Position numbers and translations under genes: made by a program. The notes under the pieces were generated by a model, which saw nothing but the letters and a program-made list of their open reading frames with translations, ran no database searches and was not told the DNA's origin. 64,000 nt of DNA from Fibrella arboris (GTDB lineage: Bacteria > Bacteroidota > Bacteroidia > Cytophagales > Spirosomataceae): positions 310,001 to 374,000 of the forward strand of contig NZ_JBGGWE010000001.1 of NCBI RefSeq assembly GCF_041321095.1. Reading direction: 5' to 3'. Below, in pieces: positions 42,693 to 51,585 of this stretch (position 1 is the first letter of the stretch; every line of letters starts with the position of its first letter).

Positions 42693-43361
42693 ATGGAACA
42701 GTTAGAAGACGCCCCGAAATTCAAATTCTGGAAAAAGCAGCTCGAACTCAACGGCCTGACCATCCACAAAATTAGCGATCATTTCATCCGCCGTCGTCAT
42801 AATGGTGAAGTTCTCTTCGCCATGCTCACCGTCGACGCCGATACGCCCGAAGGCGACAAGATTCCGCCCGTTTGTTTCCTGAAAGGGCACGCCGCTTCGG
42901 TGCTCGTCTGTCTGATTGATGACAAGACCGGCGAGAAGTTCGTAGTCCTTGTCCGGCAGCGCCGCATCTCCGATGGGTCCCAAACCTACGAACACCCCGC
43001 CGGTATGGTCGACGTTGACGATGACCCGACTGATACGGCTGCCCGCGAAGTAGGCGAAGAAATTGGCCTGCAAATCACCCCGGATGAGCTGACGAAGTTA
43101 AATCCGAGGCTATGGTACCCCAGCACCGGCACCAGCGACGAAGCCATGCATTATTATTTTGTGGAGAAGACCATGTCGCGCGACGAAATCATGCGGTTTC
43201 ACCTTCAGAAGATGGACAGCGAGTCTGAATTAGAGCGCATTACCTCCGTTATTGCCACCATCCCGGAGGCGCACAAGCTGGTGAACAATGTGAACGGGCT
43301 GCTGATTCACTACCTGTATCTGCAAAAAGTGGGCGACTACGATACGATGAAACTACTGTAG
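42693..43361 (+). CDS. NUDIX hydrolase
   Basis: A 222-residue protein. The Nudix box appears as GMVDVDDDPTDTAAREVGEEIGL, with the REVGEEIG core intact but the first conserved Glu (Gx5E) replaced by Asp. The following LNPRLWYPSTGTSDEAMHYY resembles ADP-sugar pyrophosphatases. It is divergent from the MBL gene. The substrate is not known. Confidence 0.85.
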   Translation: MEQLEDAPKFKFWKKQLELNGLTIHKISDHFIRRRHNGEVLFAMLTVDADTPEGDKIPPVCFLKGHAASVLVCLIDDKTGEKFVVLVRQRRISDGSQTYEHPAGMVDVDDDPTDTAAREVGEEIGLQITPDELTKLNPRLWYPSTGTSDEAMHYYFVEKTMSRDEIMRFHLQKMDSESELERITSVIATIPEAHKLVNNVNGLLIHYLYLQKVGDYDTMKLL

Positions 43362-43396
43362 AAAGTGGGCACGTTGCTGGTTTTTCAAACTTGCAC

Positions 43397-43428
43397 TTGC
43401 GCTTAACCCGGCAGAACCGCTATATTTG
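43397..43428 (+). promoter_or_regulatory. Promoter of tRNA-Arg
   Basis: TTG at 43397-43399 and TATATTTG at 43421-43428, about 21 nt apart, match the Bacteroidota -33/-7 pattern. The tRNA starts about 40 nt downstream. Confidence 0.7.
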
Positions 43429-43469
43429 CACTCCCAAACAGGCCCATCGGCTCGCTTGGGCTTGTACCT

Positions 43470-43541
43470 GCTTCCGTAGTTCAATGGATAGAATTTCGGT
43501 TTCCGGTACCGACGATAGGGGTTCGAATCCCTTCGGGAGCA
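43470..43541 (+). tRNA. tRNA-Arg (anticodon CCG)
   Basis: Acceptor GCTTCCG/CGGGAGC, D arm GTTC/GAAT, anticodon stem TCGGT/ACCGA with loop TTCCGGT (anticodon CCG, reads CGG), T arm GGGG-TTCGAAT-CCCT. CCA is not encoded. Confidence 0.95.
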
Positions 43542-43576
43542 CATTTTAAGTATTCATCCGAATACAAAAACACACG

Positions 43577-43609
43577 AAAACGCTAACTGTCAACAGGTTA
43601 GCGTTTTTT
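43577..43609 (+). terminator. Terminator of tRNA-Arg
   Basis: AAAACGCTAAC (43577-43587) pairs with GTTAGCGTTTT (43597-43607), followed by a T run. Confidence 0.9.
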
Positions 43610-43980
43610 GTTTAACACTGAGGTGCTTCATAACGGGACGAGTTCATGCCCAAAGACCCTACTCCAACGCCCTGGACGACTTCCCATTGGTCAGGAAACG
43701 CGCCCGGTGGTGAAAAAATTCGACAACTACGCGCAGGATCAATAGAGGTGACCTGCTCTCTACACTTCAGAGTCGCGCTTCCAGCAGAATAAGGATTAAG
43801 ACAGCGATTACAACGGGGAACTGATTGGCTGACATTCCGGGCGCAACACGCACTTCCGGCAGAACAGGGGGCGCAGGCAATTAGCAACTGGCCCACGCTG
43901 GCTTTGTCTTGATACGGTACTACTGCCTCTTGTGTTCACCCTCGTTTCACGCTTGCCAAAGAACTTACTCGCACTCGATC
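43610..43980. other. 370 bp after tRNA-Arg; Cys-rich frame of doubtful status
   Basis: A minus-strand frame at 43612-43896 (94 codons) encodes a peptide with 12 Cys (ACAPCSAGSACCARN near its start). It has no signal peptide and no family I recognise, and Cys richness can be an accident of frame. I do not call it a gene. The stretch lies next to a tRNA, a usual insertion site, and may be the scar of an old insertion. The sulfatase gene starts at 43981. Confidence 0.35.
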
Positions 43981-45651
43981 ATGCAATTCACTTTCCTGCC
44001 TAACTGGTTAAAAGGGATGGGTATTTTAGGGCTGCTCCTGTCGGTCGCGACGACGTTTTCGCCAGAGGCAGAAAACGGCGCTCCACCCGCCCGGCCCAAT
44101 ATTATTTTCATTATTTCAGACGACCACACGTCCCAGGCCATTGGTGCCTACGGTAGTAAGCTGGCTAAAACCCCGAACATTGACCGGATAGCGCGCGAAG
44201 GAGCCATTCTCTACAACAATGTCGTAGCCAATTCAATCTGCGGTCCTAGCCGGGCTACCTTGCTGACCGGCCAGTTTTCGCACAGGAACGGCTATAAGTT
44301 CAATGAGAAGGTTTTTGACATCAATCAGCCGGTCTTTTCTGAAGAGTTGCAGAAGAATGGCTACCAAACCGCCTGGGTCGGCAAAATGCATCTGGGTAGC
44401 CTGCCCCACGGCTTCGATTACCTGAATGTTCTGCCGGGCCACGGTAGTTATTACAATTCCGATTTCGTCGACTCCAATAACAAAACGACGCGCCATCCTG
44501 GGTACGTTACCGATGTGGTAACGAGCCTGTCTACCAACTGGTTGGCCCATCGGGACCCGTCGAAACCGTTTTTTCTGGTCGTTGGCCATAAAGCAACGCA
44601 CCGCGAGTGGATGCCCGCTATCGAGGATCTAGGCGCGTATGATACCGTTACGTTCCCGATCCCATCTACGTTCTACGATACGTATGCGGGGCGTGTGGCG
44701 GCCCAAAAGCAGGATATGAGCATTGAAAAAACAATGATCCTGACATCTGACCTGAAAGTACACGCCGACTATGGGCTTGACGAAGCAAAGCTGACAACAG
44801 AGCGAGCTGCGTTGAAGAAGACACGCTACAACGATGCACCAACTACCGCCGCCCAGGAGAAACAGTTGGATGCATCTGTGCGGGACGGTGCCTATCGCCG
44901 CCTCGACCCTGAGCAGAAAAAAGCGTTTTCGAGCTACTACGCGAAGATCAGTAAGGAATTTGACGATAAAAAGCTGTCGGGCAAGGCGTTGACCGAATGG
45001 AAATTCCAGCGCTACTTAAAAGATTATTTAGCGACCGCCAGGTCACTGGACCGCAACATCGGCAAGCTGCTCGACTACCTGGACCAAACCGGGCTGGCCC
45101 AAAATACGGTCGTCGTATACACTTCCGATCAGGGCTTTTATCTGGGCGAACATGGCTGGTTCGATAAGCGCTGGATTTACGAGGAATCGCTCAAAACGCC
45201 GTTTGTCATTCGGTATCCGGGCGTCATTACCCCGGGCAGTCAGGTCAGGCAGGTTGTCTCGAACGTCGACTGGGCACCGACATTGCTTAACCTGGCAGGA
45301 ACGGCCGTTCCCGCCTATATGCAGGGGGAATCGTTCCTACCCTTACTGACCGGGGGAAAGAAACCCTGGCGGAACGATGCCTATTATCACTACTATGAAT
45401 ATCCGCAGCCGCACCATGTCTCGCCCCATTTCGGGCTGCGTACCAGGCAATATACGCTGGCTCGTTTTTATGGTCCAGACGATTTTTGGGAGCTGTACGA
45501 TATTCAGCAAGACCCGCAAAATAGGCGGAATTTATATGGCCGGAAGGGCTACGAGCGCGTAACCGCTTCGCTGAAAAAGCAGTTGAAGGAGCAAATTGTC
45601 AGGTATAAAGATGAGGAGGCGCTCAAGCTCTTCGAGAACAGCCCACAGTAG
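43981..45651 (+). CDS. Sulfatase, family S1, secreted
   Basis: A 556-residue protein from ATG 43981, with an N-terminal hydrophobic segment (GILGLLLSVATTF). The metal site is FIISDDHTSQAIGAYGS (Asp47-Asp48) and SICGPSRATLLTG has C87 in the C-x-P-S-R motif, so it is activated by conversion of Cys to formylglycine. It also has YQTAWVGKMHLG and VVYTSDQGFYLGEHGWFDKR. It resembles N-sulfoglucosamine-type sulfatases acting on sulfated glycans. A matching formylglycine-generating enzyme is not in the window. A GH partner is also absent. Confidence 0.93.
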   Translation: MQFTFLPNWLKGMGILGLLLSVATTFSPEAENGAPPARPNIIFIISDDHTSQAIGAYGSKLAKTPNIDRIAREGAILYNNVVANSICGPSRATLLTGQFSHRNGYKFNEKVFDINQPVFSEELQKNGYQTAWVGKMHLGSLPHGFDYLNVLPGHGSYYNSDFVDSNNKTTRHPGYVTDVVTSLSTNWLAHRDPSKPFFLVVGHKATHREWMPAIEDLGAYDTVTFPIPSTFYDTYAGRVAAQKQDMSIEKTMILTSDLKVHADYGLDEAKLTTERAALKKTRYNDAPTTAAQEKQLDASVRDGAYRRLDPEQKKAFSSYYAKISKEFDDKKLSGKALTEWKFQRYLKDYLATARSLDRNIGKLLDYLDQTGLAQNTVVVYTSDQGFYLGEHGWFDKRWIYEESLKTPFVIRYPGVITPGSQVRQVVSNVDWAPTLLNLAGTAVPAYMQGESFLPLLTGGKKPWRNDAYYHYYEYPQPHHVSPHFGLRTRQYTLARFYGPDDFWELYDIQQDPQNRRNLYGRKGYERVTASLKKQLKEQIVRYKDEEALKLFENSPQ

Positions 45652-46162
45652 GCTACAGGGGTTGGTTTCGTACTCGTTCAACTGGCGGTTCCGGCCCCCA
45701 TGCTTTCGATGGCCCTGCCCCGGCCACGACTTCCCCGCACTTCGGCCAGCGAACGGTTGGCCTGGCGGGCCACCTGCCCGCATAGTCAACCGGGAGATCG
45801 GCAACTGTTTCCATGCCGCCCGGGTTTGATCGTCAGGACAGATCCGCCCCTGGCCAACAGAGAGAAAAGGCGGCTTTTGTAGCAAAACGCCCAACAATGA
45901 CAATGAAGTTGGCCATACGGAGTAACTCCGTCAAGCAATGAGTAGCCTGGTACGCTGTTAGCAGTCAATAAGCGAACGGGCCTCAGCGATCAATTCGGCT
46001 ACCCGCCAGCGTCAACGGAGCGCCAGCAGCCATCCGCCTGGTTTAATGATCAATCCAGCGATGACAATACGCCAGCAATACCCGTTATGGTACGGTGGGC
46101 TGATCGTCCTTCAAATTTCCTTCATAATTGATGCCGAACCTTGGCGGCAAACATGATAACGT
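45652..46162. other. 510-bp gap between sulfatase and TonB receptor, no supported gene
   Basis: The first 200 bp are GC-rich with short frames on both strands, none with recognisable protein character or a good start. The rest is mixed. No stem-loop with a T run was seen after the sulfatase. It holds the upstream region of the receptor gene. Confidence 0.4.
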
Positions 46163-48364
46163 ATGCGACACTGGATACTTCCTACGCTGCTGGTGCTGGT
46201 AGCGGCTTCATCGTATGGGCAAACAGCCCGCTTTATTCGCGTTGAAGACAGCTTAACGCGCGAACCGGTCATTGGCGCCACCATTCGAACACCCGCTGGC
46301 GTTAAACCGGTCATTGGGGCGGTTACCAATGCCAGCGGCGTAGCGGCGATGCTCAATGCACCAGCCAGCGTCACCGCGCTTACCGTAAGTGCCATCGGCT
46401 ACGAAACAGAAACATTCCCGCTAACTACGGGCGGCGATACGCTCGTCTTTCAGCTCCACAGCCAGGACCAGTCGCTCGACGAAGTGACCGTTACGTCTAC
46501 CCGTACCAACTCCCGGATTGATGACCTGCCCATTAAGGTTGACGTGCTGGGCCAGGAAGATATGGACGAAGAGAGTGCGGTGGTGCCGGGCAATATCAGC
46601 AGTATTCTGGGCGACATTTCCATCATCCATGTGCAACGTACCTCGGCCGTCAATGGCAATCAGGCTATTCGTATGCAGGGGCTTGATCCGAAATACACCC
46701 AGATCCTGCGCGATGGATTACCCCTCTACGAAGGGTTTTCGGGTAACCTGGGCGTGTTGCAGATCCCGCCGCTGGATCTAAAGCAGATCGAGGTAGTTAA
46801 AGGGTCTGTTTCGACCCTGTACGGCGGTGGCGCCATTGGCGGCATGATCAACATTGTGTCTAAAGCCCCTACCTCCGACGCCCCTGAATTCACGGCGCTG
46901 CTCAACCGATCGAATCTGAAAGAGACCAACCTGAATGCCTACTACGCGCAACGGTACGGCAAAACAGGACTGACGCTCTTTAGTGGCTACACCGATCAGC
47001 AGGCGGTCGACGTAACCGGCGATGGCTTCACGGACAGCCCCGAAATCAAGCAGTTTACGTTTCATCCCCGTTTTTTCTGGAAACCAACAGACCAGACCAA
47101 ACTGGACATTGGGTACGCGTTTACCACCGAACACCGCGCCGGGGGGTATTTGCCCGCGCTGGAAGGGGCGCAGCCTACTGCCTACAAGAACGTTACCGAC
47201 CTGCAACGGCATACGGTCGACTTCAACGCCAGCCACAACACCTCAGCCACCAATGCGCTGACGGTGAAAGGGGCGTTGAGTACGTTTCACCGGCAGAACA
47301 CCGACTACCAGAAACTGTCGGACGGGCGGCAATCATCGGTTTACCTGGAAGGAAATGACCTGGTCCGTTTCGGGAAACACCAACTCATTGTGGGGGCGAA
47401 CCTGACGGTCGAAGCCTTCAGAAAAAATCCCGACAGCACCCGACTGGTCGATTACACGTACAATACCGTGGGCGGATTTGTGCAGGACGACTGGCAGGCC
47501 GGCGAAAAAGTTGCGTTGCAGGCGGGGCTCCGATTCGACCACCATAATACGTTTGGCCGTTTCTTTCTTCCCCGGTTGTCGGTGAAACTGAAACCCGCCG
47601 AGCCCTGGACGGTGCGTCTGAGCGTCGGCACTGGCTACAAAACGCCTAACCTGTTTGTGAACCAAACACCCGGTGCGCCGAACGTAAGCCTGATTTTTCC
47701 CCGGCTGCTGCCAATCGATGTGGCTACGGTGAAAGCGGAACGATCTGTAGGCACCAACCTGGACGTTGCCTATGCCAAAAGTTTCGAGAACGGCTTCTCG
47801 GTACAGGTCGATCAGGCCTTTTATTACACCTTCGTCAATGCGCCGGTCGTGTCTGCCTTTTCCAGCCTGTCGGGCAATCTGGGCGCGTATACCCAGTTGA
47901 TCAATGCGCCCTATGACCTGTATAGCGTTGGCACCGATACGTACGTGCGGCTCGAATACAAGGCGTATGAATTGTATTTCGGCTATAACCATACACTCGC
48001 CCGGCGCAATGGCCCCACGGATAATACGTACCTGCCCCTGGCCCCACAAGACAAGTTTTCGACAACGGTAGCCTGGGAAAATGACCATTTCCGGTTTGGC
48101 ATCGAAACCAGTTACGTGGGCACACAGTACCTCTACAACAACCAGCCAGTGGCCAATTACTGGTTCTTTGCCGGCGCAGCCGAATACCACTACAACGACC
48201 ATTGGCGGCTGGTGCTGAACGCTGAGAACCTGTTCAATATCAGGCAGGCGAACTACGAGACAGTGGTATCAGGGGCCAATCTGACTGTTCAGCCAACCTT
48301 CCGACCCATCTGGGCACCACTCGAAGGCCGGATCGTGAACATGGCCCTGAAATTCACGTTATGA
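46163..48364 (+). CDS. TonB-dependent outer-membrane receptor
   Basis: A 733-residue protein with a signal peptide (ILPTLLVLVAASSYG, then Q). A carboxypeptidase-regulatory-like domain follows (about 22-100). Next are a TonB-box-like segment (QSLDEVTVTSTRTNSRIDDL), the plug (QAIRMQGLDPKYTQILRDGL, then IEVVKGSVSTLYGGGAIGGM) and a 22-strand barrel ending NMALKFTL. It lacks a SusD partner, so it is of the siderophore/vitamin/small-ligand kind. It lies 500 bp before the gallate operon and could take up large phenolics or their iron complexes, which is inference only. Confidence 0.92.
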   Translation: MRHWILPTLLVLVAASSYGQTARFIRVEDSLTREPVIGATIRTPAGVKPVIGAVTNASGVAAMLNAPASVTALTVSAIGYETETFPLTTGGDTLVFQLHSQDQSLDEVTVTSTRTNSRIDDLPIKVDVLGQEDMDEESAVVPGNISSILGDISIIHVQRTSAVNGNQAIRMQGLDPKYTQILRDGLPLYEGFSGNLGVLQIPPLDLKQIEVVKGSVSTLYGGGAIGGMINIVSKAPTSDAPEFTALLNRSNLKETNLNAYYAQRYGKTGLTLFSGYTDQQAVDVTGDGFTDSPEIKQFTFHPRFFWKPTDQTKLDIGYAFTTEHRAGGYLPALEGAQPTAYKNVTDLQRHTVDFNASHNTSATNALTVKGALSTFHRQNTDYQKLSDGRQSSVYLEGNDLVRFGKHQLIVGANLTVEAFRKNPDSTRLVDYTYNTVGGFVQDDWQAGEKVALQAGLRFDHHNTFGRFFLPRLSVKLKPAEPWTVRLSVGTGYKTPNLFVNQTPGAPNVSLIFPRLLPIDVATVKAERSVGTNLDVAYAKSFENGFSVQVDQAFYYTFVNAPVVSAFSSLSGNLGAYTQLINAPYDLYSVGTDTYVRLEYKAYELYFGYNHTLARRNGPTDNTYLPLAPQDKFSTTVAWENDHFRFGIETSYVGTQYLYNNQPVANYWFFAGAAEYHYNDHWRLVLNAENLFNIRQANYETVVSGANLTVQPTFRPIWAPLEGRIVNMALKFTL

Positions 48365-48397
48365 GCAACCGGTCGCCATCAATACCAGGCTACAGGC

Positions 48398-48811
48398 TCA
48401 GAGAATCAATACCAGTGTACCGGCAATGATCAGGCAGGCTCCGATGGCCGCTTTCCAGGTCAGCGCTTCGCCCAGAAACACGACCGACAGAAGAATGGCG
48501 ATGGCTACACTCAGCTTGTCGACGGGCGCTACCTGTGCGACTTTGCCCAGCTGCAACGCTTTGAAGTAGAATAGCCACGAGAGGCCAGTGGCAAGGCCTG
48601 ACAAGCCCAGAAACAGCCAGTTCTGGCGACTGAGCGTGGGTATGGTGTCGATGCCGCCCCGCCAGAGCACCAGCCCCCAGGCAATGACCAGGATGACCAC
48701 CGTTCGAATGGCGGTGGCCAGGTCTGTATTGACGCCCTTAATGCCAACTTTGGCCAGTACGGCTGTTAGCGCGGCAAACAAGGCCGAGAGTAAGGCATAG
48801 ATCCACCACAT
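48398..48811 (-). CDS. EamA/DMT-type transporter, half-size
   Basis: A 137-residue protein with five hydrophobic helices (WWIYALLSALFAALTAVLAK, then IRTVVILVIAWGLVLW, then LFLGLSGLATGLSWLFYF, and two more) and the EamA end SVAIAILLSVVFLGEALTWK. Half-size EamA proteins work as dimers and export small metabolites. It follows the gallate operon after a hairpin (48869-48909), so it may be a separate unit. Confidence 0.87.
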   Translation of the reverse strand: MWWIYALLSALFAALTAVLAKVGIKGVNTDLATAIRTVVILVIAWGLVLWRGGIDTIPTLSRQNWLFLGLSGLATGLSWLFYFKALQLGKVAQVAPVDKLSVAIAILLSVVFLGEALTWKAAIGACLIIAGTLVLIL

Positions 48812-48868
48812 AACTAAGTCGATTAAAAACAGATCACTTGTAAATTCGAGCAGGACAAAACTAGCTCC

Positions 48869-48909
48869 CAGCCACTAAGGGACGGGCCAGGTACGTTCCC
48901 TAGTGGCTG
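48869..48909. repeat. Hairpin between galD and the EamA gene with GGTACGT in the loop
   Basis: CAGCCACTAAGGGA (48869-48882) pairs with TCCCTAGTGGCTG (48897-48909), with one bulged base. The loop holds CCAGGTACGT. It is a probable terminator of the seven-gene operon (minus strand), though no T run follows. Confidence 0.75.
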
Positions 48910-48910
48910 A

Positions 48911-49990
48911 TCATGGCACCAGCACCTCGCCCCGGCTCAGCAAACGCGCCGTGCGGATAACGCCCGATTTGCCGATCCGCACGGCGCCCTCTACCACCTG
49001 CTGTTCCAGCCGAACCGTGAATTCGCCGGTTGGGTGCTCAACGGAATACCCATCTTCAGCGCTTGGCGGCAGAACGGCAATGCCCTCTGTCACGGAACCG
49101 GGCAACAGGCAGGCTGTTGCGGTCGACACGGCCCCCAACACGCCAATGGCTTCGTGAACCCGGTGCGGTATAAACGTTCTGGTGCTAACCATGCCCCCCG
49201 ACCGGGGCGGCGCAATCAGGCACAGTTTGGGCACCGTTTTTTTCGATACATCGCCCAGCCTCATAAGCGGACCAGCGGCCAGCCGGATTCGTTCGAGCGT
49301 TTGTTTCAACGGCTCATTGGCGTCCAGTTCGGCCGGTGATTCATAGCCGTTGATGCCAAGGTCGGCGGCTCGAAGAAGCACTTCCGGTATGCCATTGTCG
49401 ATACAGGTCACGGCGATACCTTCTACCCGATCCTGGGCCTGGCCTGTGGGAAGCAACGCGCCGCAGCTCGACCCGGCAATGTCCAGGTAGTTGCAGATGA
49501 TTGGTGCAGCCGTACCTGGAACCCCATCAACGCTGGCATTGCCCCCGTAATCGACCACGCCGCCGGGCGTTTGTACCGTCACCTCGCAGATACCTCCCGT
49601 ATTCACCATGTTGATCCGGGCCGTGGTGGTCGGGCTGTCAGCTTCAATCAGGCCCGACTCGATCGCAAACGGCAAAACGGCCGCCAGTATGTTTCCGCAG
49701 TTTTGATCGGCCGACACCCGCCCTGCGCCCACCACTACCTGCAAAAACAGATAATCCAGCTCCGCATCGGATCGGCCTGACCGGCTCACTACCGCTACCT
49801 TACTGGTCAACGATGTAGCGCCCCCCAGGCCGTCAATTTGTCGAGGATCGCCACAGCCGACGCCCTCCATCGCTGCCAGCAGCAGGCGGTTTCGTTCGGC
49901 TTCAGCAGCAGGAAGGTCAGACGCCCTGAAGAACAGGCCTTTCGACGATCCTCCCCGGAATTGCATCACTGGAATGGCAAGTTGTGGCAT
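48911..49990 (-). CDS. galD: 4-oxalomesaconate tautomerase (PrpF family)
   Basis: A 359-residue protein of the PrpF/diaminopimelate-epimerase fold. It opens IPVMQFRGGSSKGLFFRASD (RGGSSKG is characteristic) and continues with DGLGGATSLTSKVAVVS, SADQNCGNILAAVLPFA with a Cys, and AAPIICNYLDIAGSSCGALL. GalD of Pseudomonas putida interconverts the keto and enol forms of 4-oxalomesaconate in gallate breakdown. Here it is the last gene of an operon with GalB- and aldolase-like genes, which supports this assignment over methylaconitate isomerase (PrpF). Confidence 0.85.
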   Translation of the reverse strand: MPQLAIPVMQFRGGSSKGLFFRASDLPAAEAERNRLLLAAMEGVGCGDPRQIDGLGGATSLTSKVAVVSRSGRSDAELDYLFLQVVVGAGRVSADQNCGNILAAVLPFAIESGLIEADSPTTTARINMVNTGGICEVTVQTPGGVVDYGGNASVDGVPGTAAPIICNYLDIAGSSCGALLPTGQAQDRVEGIAVTCIDNGIPEVLLRAADLGINGYESPAELDANEPLKQTLERIRLAAGPLMRLGDVSKKTVPKLCLIAPPRSGGMVSTRTFIPHRVHEAIGVLGAVSTATACLLPGSVTEGIAVLPPSAEDGYSVEHPTGEFTVRLEQQVVEGAVRIGKSGVIRTARLLSRGEVLVP

Positions 49991-50039
49991 AAGAAGATGG
50001 TGGGTTAGGGATGTTGGATCAGGGATTTGCCAGCCTGCG

Positions 50040-50822
50040 TCATGTGGCCTGTGACTCGTTACGATCGATCAGGTTTTCCAGACTAGTCAGTGTGGCGCGG
50101 GCCATAACCGGTTCTATATCCCGGGCGGTTAGCATGGCCACAACCGCTTCGAGCTCGTGACTTCGGCGAATAGCGTGGGTCCTGCTCCCTTCCAGAAACC
50201 GGTCGATCAGGGTATCATCGCCCCCAACAACAGACAGAATCTGCTCCCGTATGTACGGTTCCAGGCCAAACGAGCGACCAGCGGCAACCGCCTCGCCCAC
50301 TACCGCAGCAATGCCTTTATACACGATCGATCGCAGCAACTTGCGGGTGGCGGCCTCCCCTACCACCTCGCTCAGGACGCTGATGTGCAGGCCTAACGGT
50401 TGTAATTGGCCGGCGAAAAGGATAGCGCCAGGTCCTGACACCAAAAATGGGGTCAGAATACCCTTGGGCGGCACCGGCGCCATGATGGCCACATCGACGA
50501 CCAGCGCCCCCGACGGGCTGATAATCGCTTCGACCTGCCGCTTGGTATCGGGCGAGGCGGTGTTCATTTCGGCGTATACCTGTCCCGGCTGCAAGACTGG
50601 CCACACCTCCGCAGCAACCTGTTCGGCCACAGCCGACACGTTTACACTCAACACTATATCCGCGTTTCGGGCCGCGTCGGCATTATTACTGGCCAGCTTT
50701 ACCGCCGGAGAAAGGGCTCGTTTACAAGCGGGGTCATAGCCAACGACGTCGACGCCCAAACCCACCAGATCATTGGCGAAACGACTCCCCGCTTCACCCA
50801 AACCAAGAATAGCGATTTTCAT
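50040..50822 (-). CDS. NAD(P)-dependent dehydrogenase with DUF1932 C-terminus
   Basis: A 260-residue protein from ATG 50822. The Rossmann start is MKIAILGLGEAGSRFANDLV, then ADIVLSVNVSAVAEQVAAEV; the beta-hydroxyacid dehydrogenase middle is ALVVDVAIMAPVPPKGILTP, with a Lys-containing helix (RKLLRSIVYKGIAAVVGEAV) and a helical DUF1932-type tail. It belongs to the 6-phosphogluconate/3-hydroxyisobutyrate dehydrogenase superfamily. Within a pathway that needs no redox step from gallate to pyruvate plus oxaloacetate, its task is unclear. It may handle a side product, or a second substrate that requires oxidation. Confidence 0.8.
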   Translation of the reverse strand: MKIAILGLGEAGSRFANDLVGLGVDVVGYDPACKRALSPAVKLASNNADAARNADIVLSVNVSAVAEQVAAEVWPVLQPGQVYAEMNTASPDTKRQVEAIISPSGALVVDVAIMAPVPPKGILTPFLVSGPGAILFAGQLQPLGLHISVLSEVVGEAATRKLLRSIVYKGIAAVVGEAVAAGRSFGLEPYIREQILSVVGGDDTLIDRFLEGSRTHAIRRSHELEAVVAMLTARDIEPVMARATLTSLENLIDRNESQAT

Positions 50823-50823
50823 A

Positions 50824-50876
50824 AGTGGCGAGAGCGTGAAAGAGTGGGTGGTGAACGTACCCGCTCTTTCGCCACT
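50824..50876. repeat. Hairpin inside the gallate operon
   Basis: AGTGGCGAGAGCG (50824-50836) pairs with CGCTCTTTCGCCACT (50862-50876) with a 2-nt bulge. The loop holds GTGGTGAACGTACCC, which recurs in reverse orientation in the hairpin at 52351-52434. Confidence 0.75.
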
Positions 50877-51496
50877 CACTCTTTTTCCCATCCGTAGAGT
50901 TGAATTGATGTTTTTCCTTGCCGGAGCTGTTCGCGGATAGCTTCTTCGCGGCTTTCGCGGGCTGTGGCCTTGTCAATGACTTCCTGAACCCGATTGCGGG
51001 GCACCACGACCACGCCGTCCCGATCACCCACGATGATGTCTCCGGGGTGAATGACCAGCCCGCCAATCACAATGGGCTGGTTCAATGTGCCTCCCTCGAT
51101 GCTCGACGTCCCCCGAATGCACAGCCCCCGGCTGAATACCGGAAAGCCCATCGCCTCGATGTCGTCGGCATCACGCACGCAGGCATCGATCACCAGACCG
51201 GCAATCCCCTTTGTTTTGGCGCCAAGGCTCATCAGGTCACCCCAATACCCGGCCTCGTAATAGTCTGAACAGTGCACCACTAGCACATCGCCGGGTTGAG
51301 CGTAGGCGTAGGCCCGGTGTAGTATCTTATTATCGCAGGGGATGGTCTGTACCGTGTAAGCCGGTCCGCAGATCGTCATGCCCGGCGCAATGGGTTTTAT
51401 CGCCGAGGTCAGGTTTCCCACCTTGCCGAGGGCCTCGTGGATGGTGGCGGCTGAGAAACGGGAAAGCTCTTTTGCTATCATGTTGCTACGCGTCAT
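50876..51496 (-). CDS. galC: 4-carboxy-4-hydroxy-2-oxoadipate aldolase (RraA fold)
   Basis: A 206-residue protein from ATG 51496 (ATG 51481 is equally possible). An RraA-fold class II pyruvate aldolase: FSAATIHEALGKVGNLTSAI, CGPAYTVQTIPCDNKILHRA, QPGDVLVVHC, GLVIDACVRDADDIEAMGFP (Arg-Asp for pyruvate and metal) and GDRDGVVVVPRNRVQEVIDK. Members (LigK/GalC) split 4-carboxy-4-hydroxy-2-oxoadipate into pyruvate and oxaloacetate and can also decarboxylate oxaloacetate. The neighbours galB and galD fit exactly this step. Confidence 0.88.
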   Translation of the reverse strand: MTRSNMIAKELSRFSAATIHEALGKVGNLTSAIKPIAPGMTICGPAYTVQTIPCDNKILHRAYAYAQPGDVLVVHCSDYYEAGYWGDLMSLGAKTKGIAGLVIDACVRDADDIEAMGFPVFSRGLCIRGTSSIEGGTLNQPIVIGGLVIHPGDIIVGDRDGVVVVPRNRVQEVIDKATARESREEAIREQLRQGKTSIQLYGWEKE

Positions 51497-51585
51497 TAAT
51501 GAGCTAAACGACCAATGCCTATCAATGGCCGGTGCGCCCTGGTCCGGTATATCGGCGCGGGCGCCACCTACTGGCCAGTTGATGG

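Noticed and set aside
43612..43896. Cys-rich 94-codon minus-strand frame
   Set aside because: No signal peptide, family or start context; kept only as a note on the intergenic stretch.
47333..48202. Minus-strand frame of 289 codons within the TonB receptor
   Set aside because: Antisense shadow; the receptor is clear on the plus strand.
48911..49990. Methylaconitate isomerase (PrpF) of propionate use
   Set aside because: Same family, but the operon has no methylcitrate-cycle genes and does have galB and aldolase genes.
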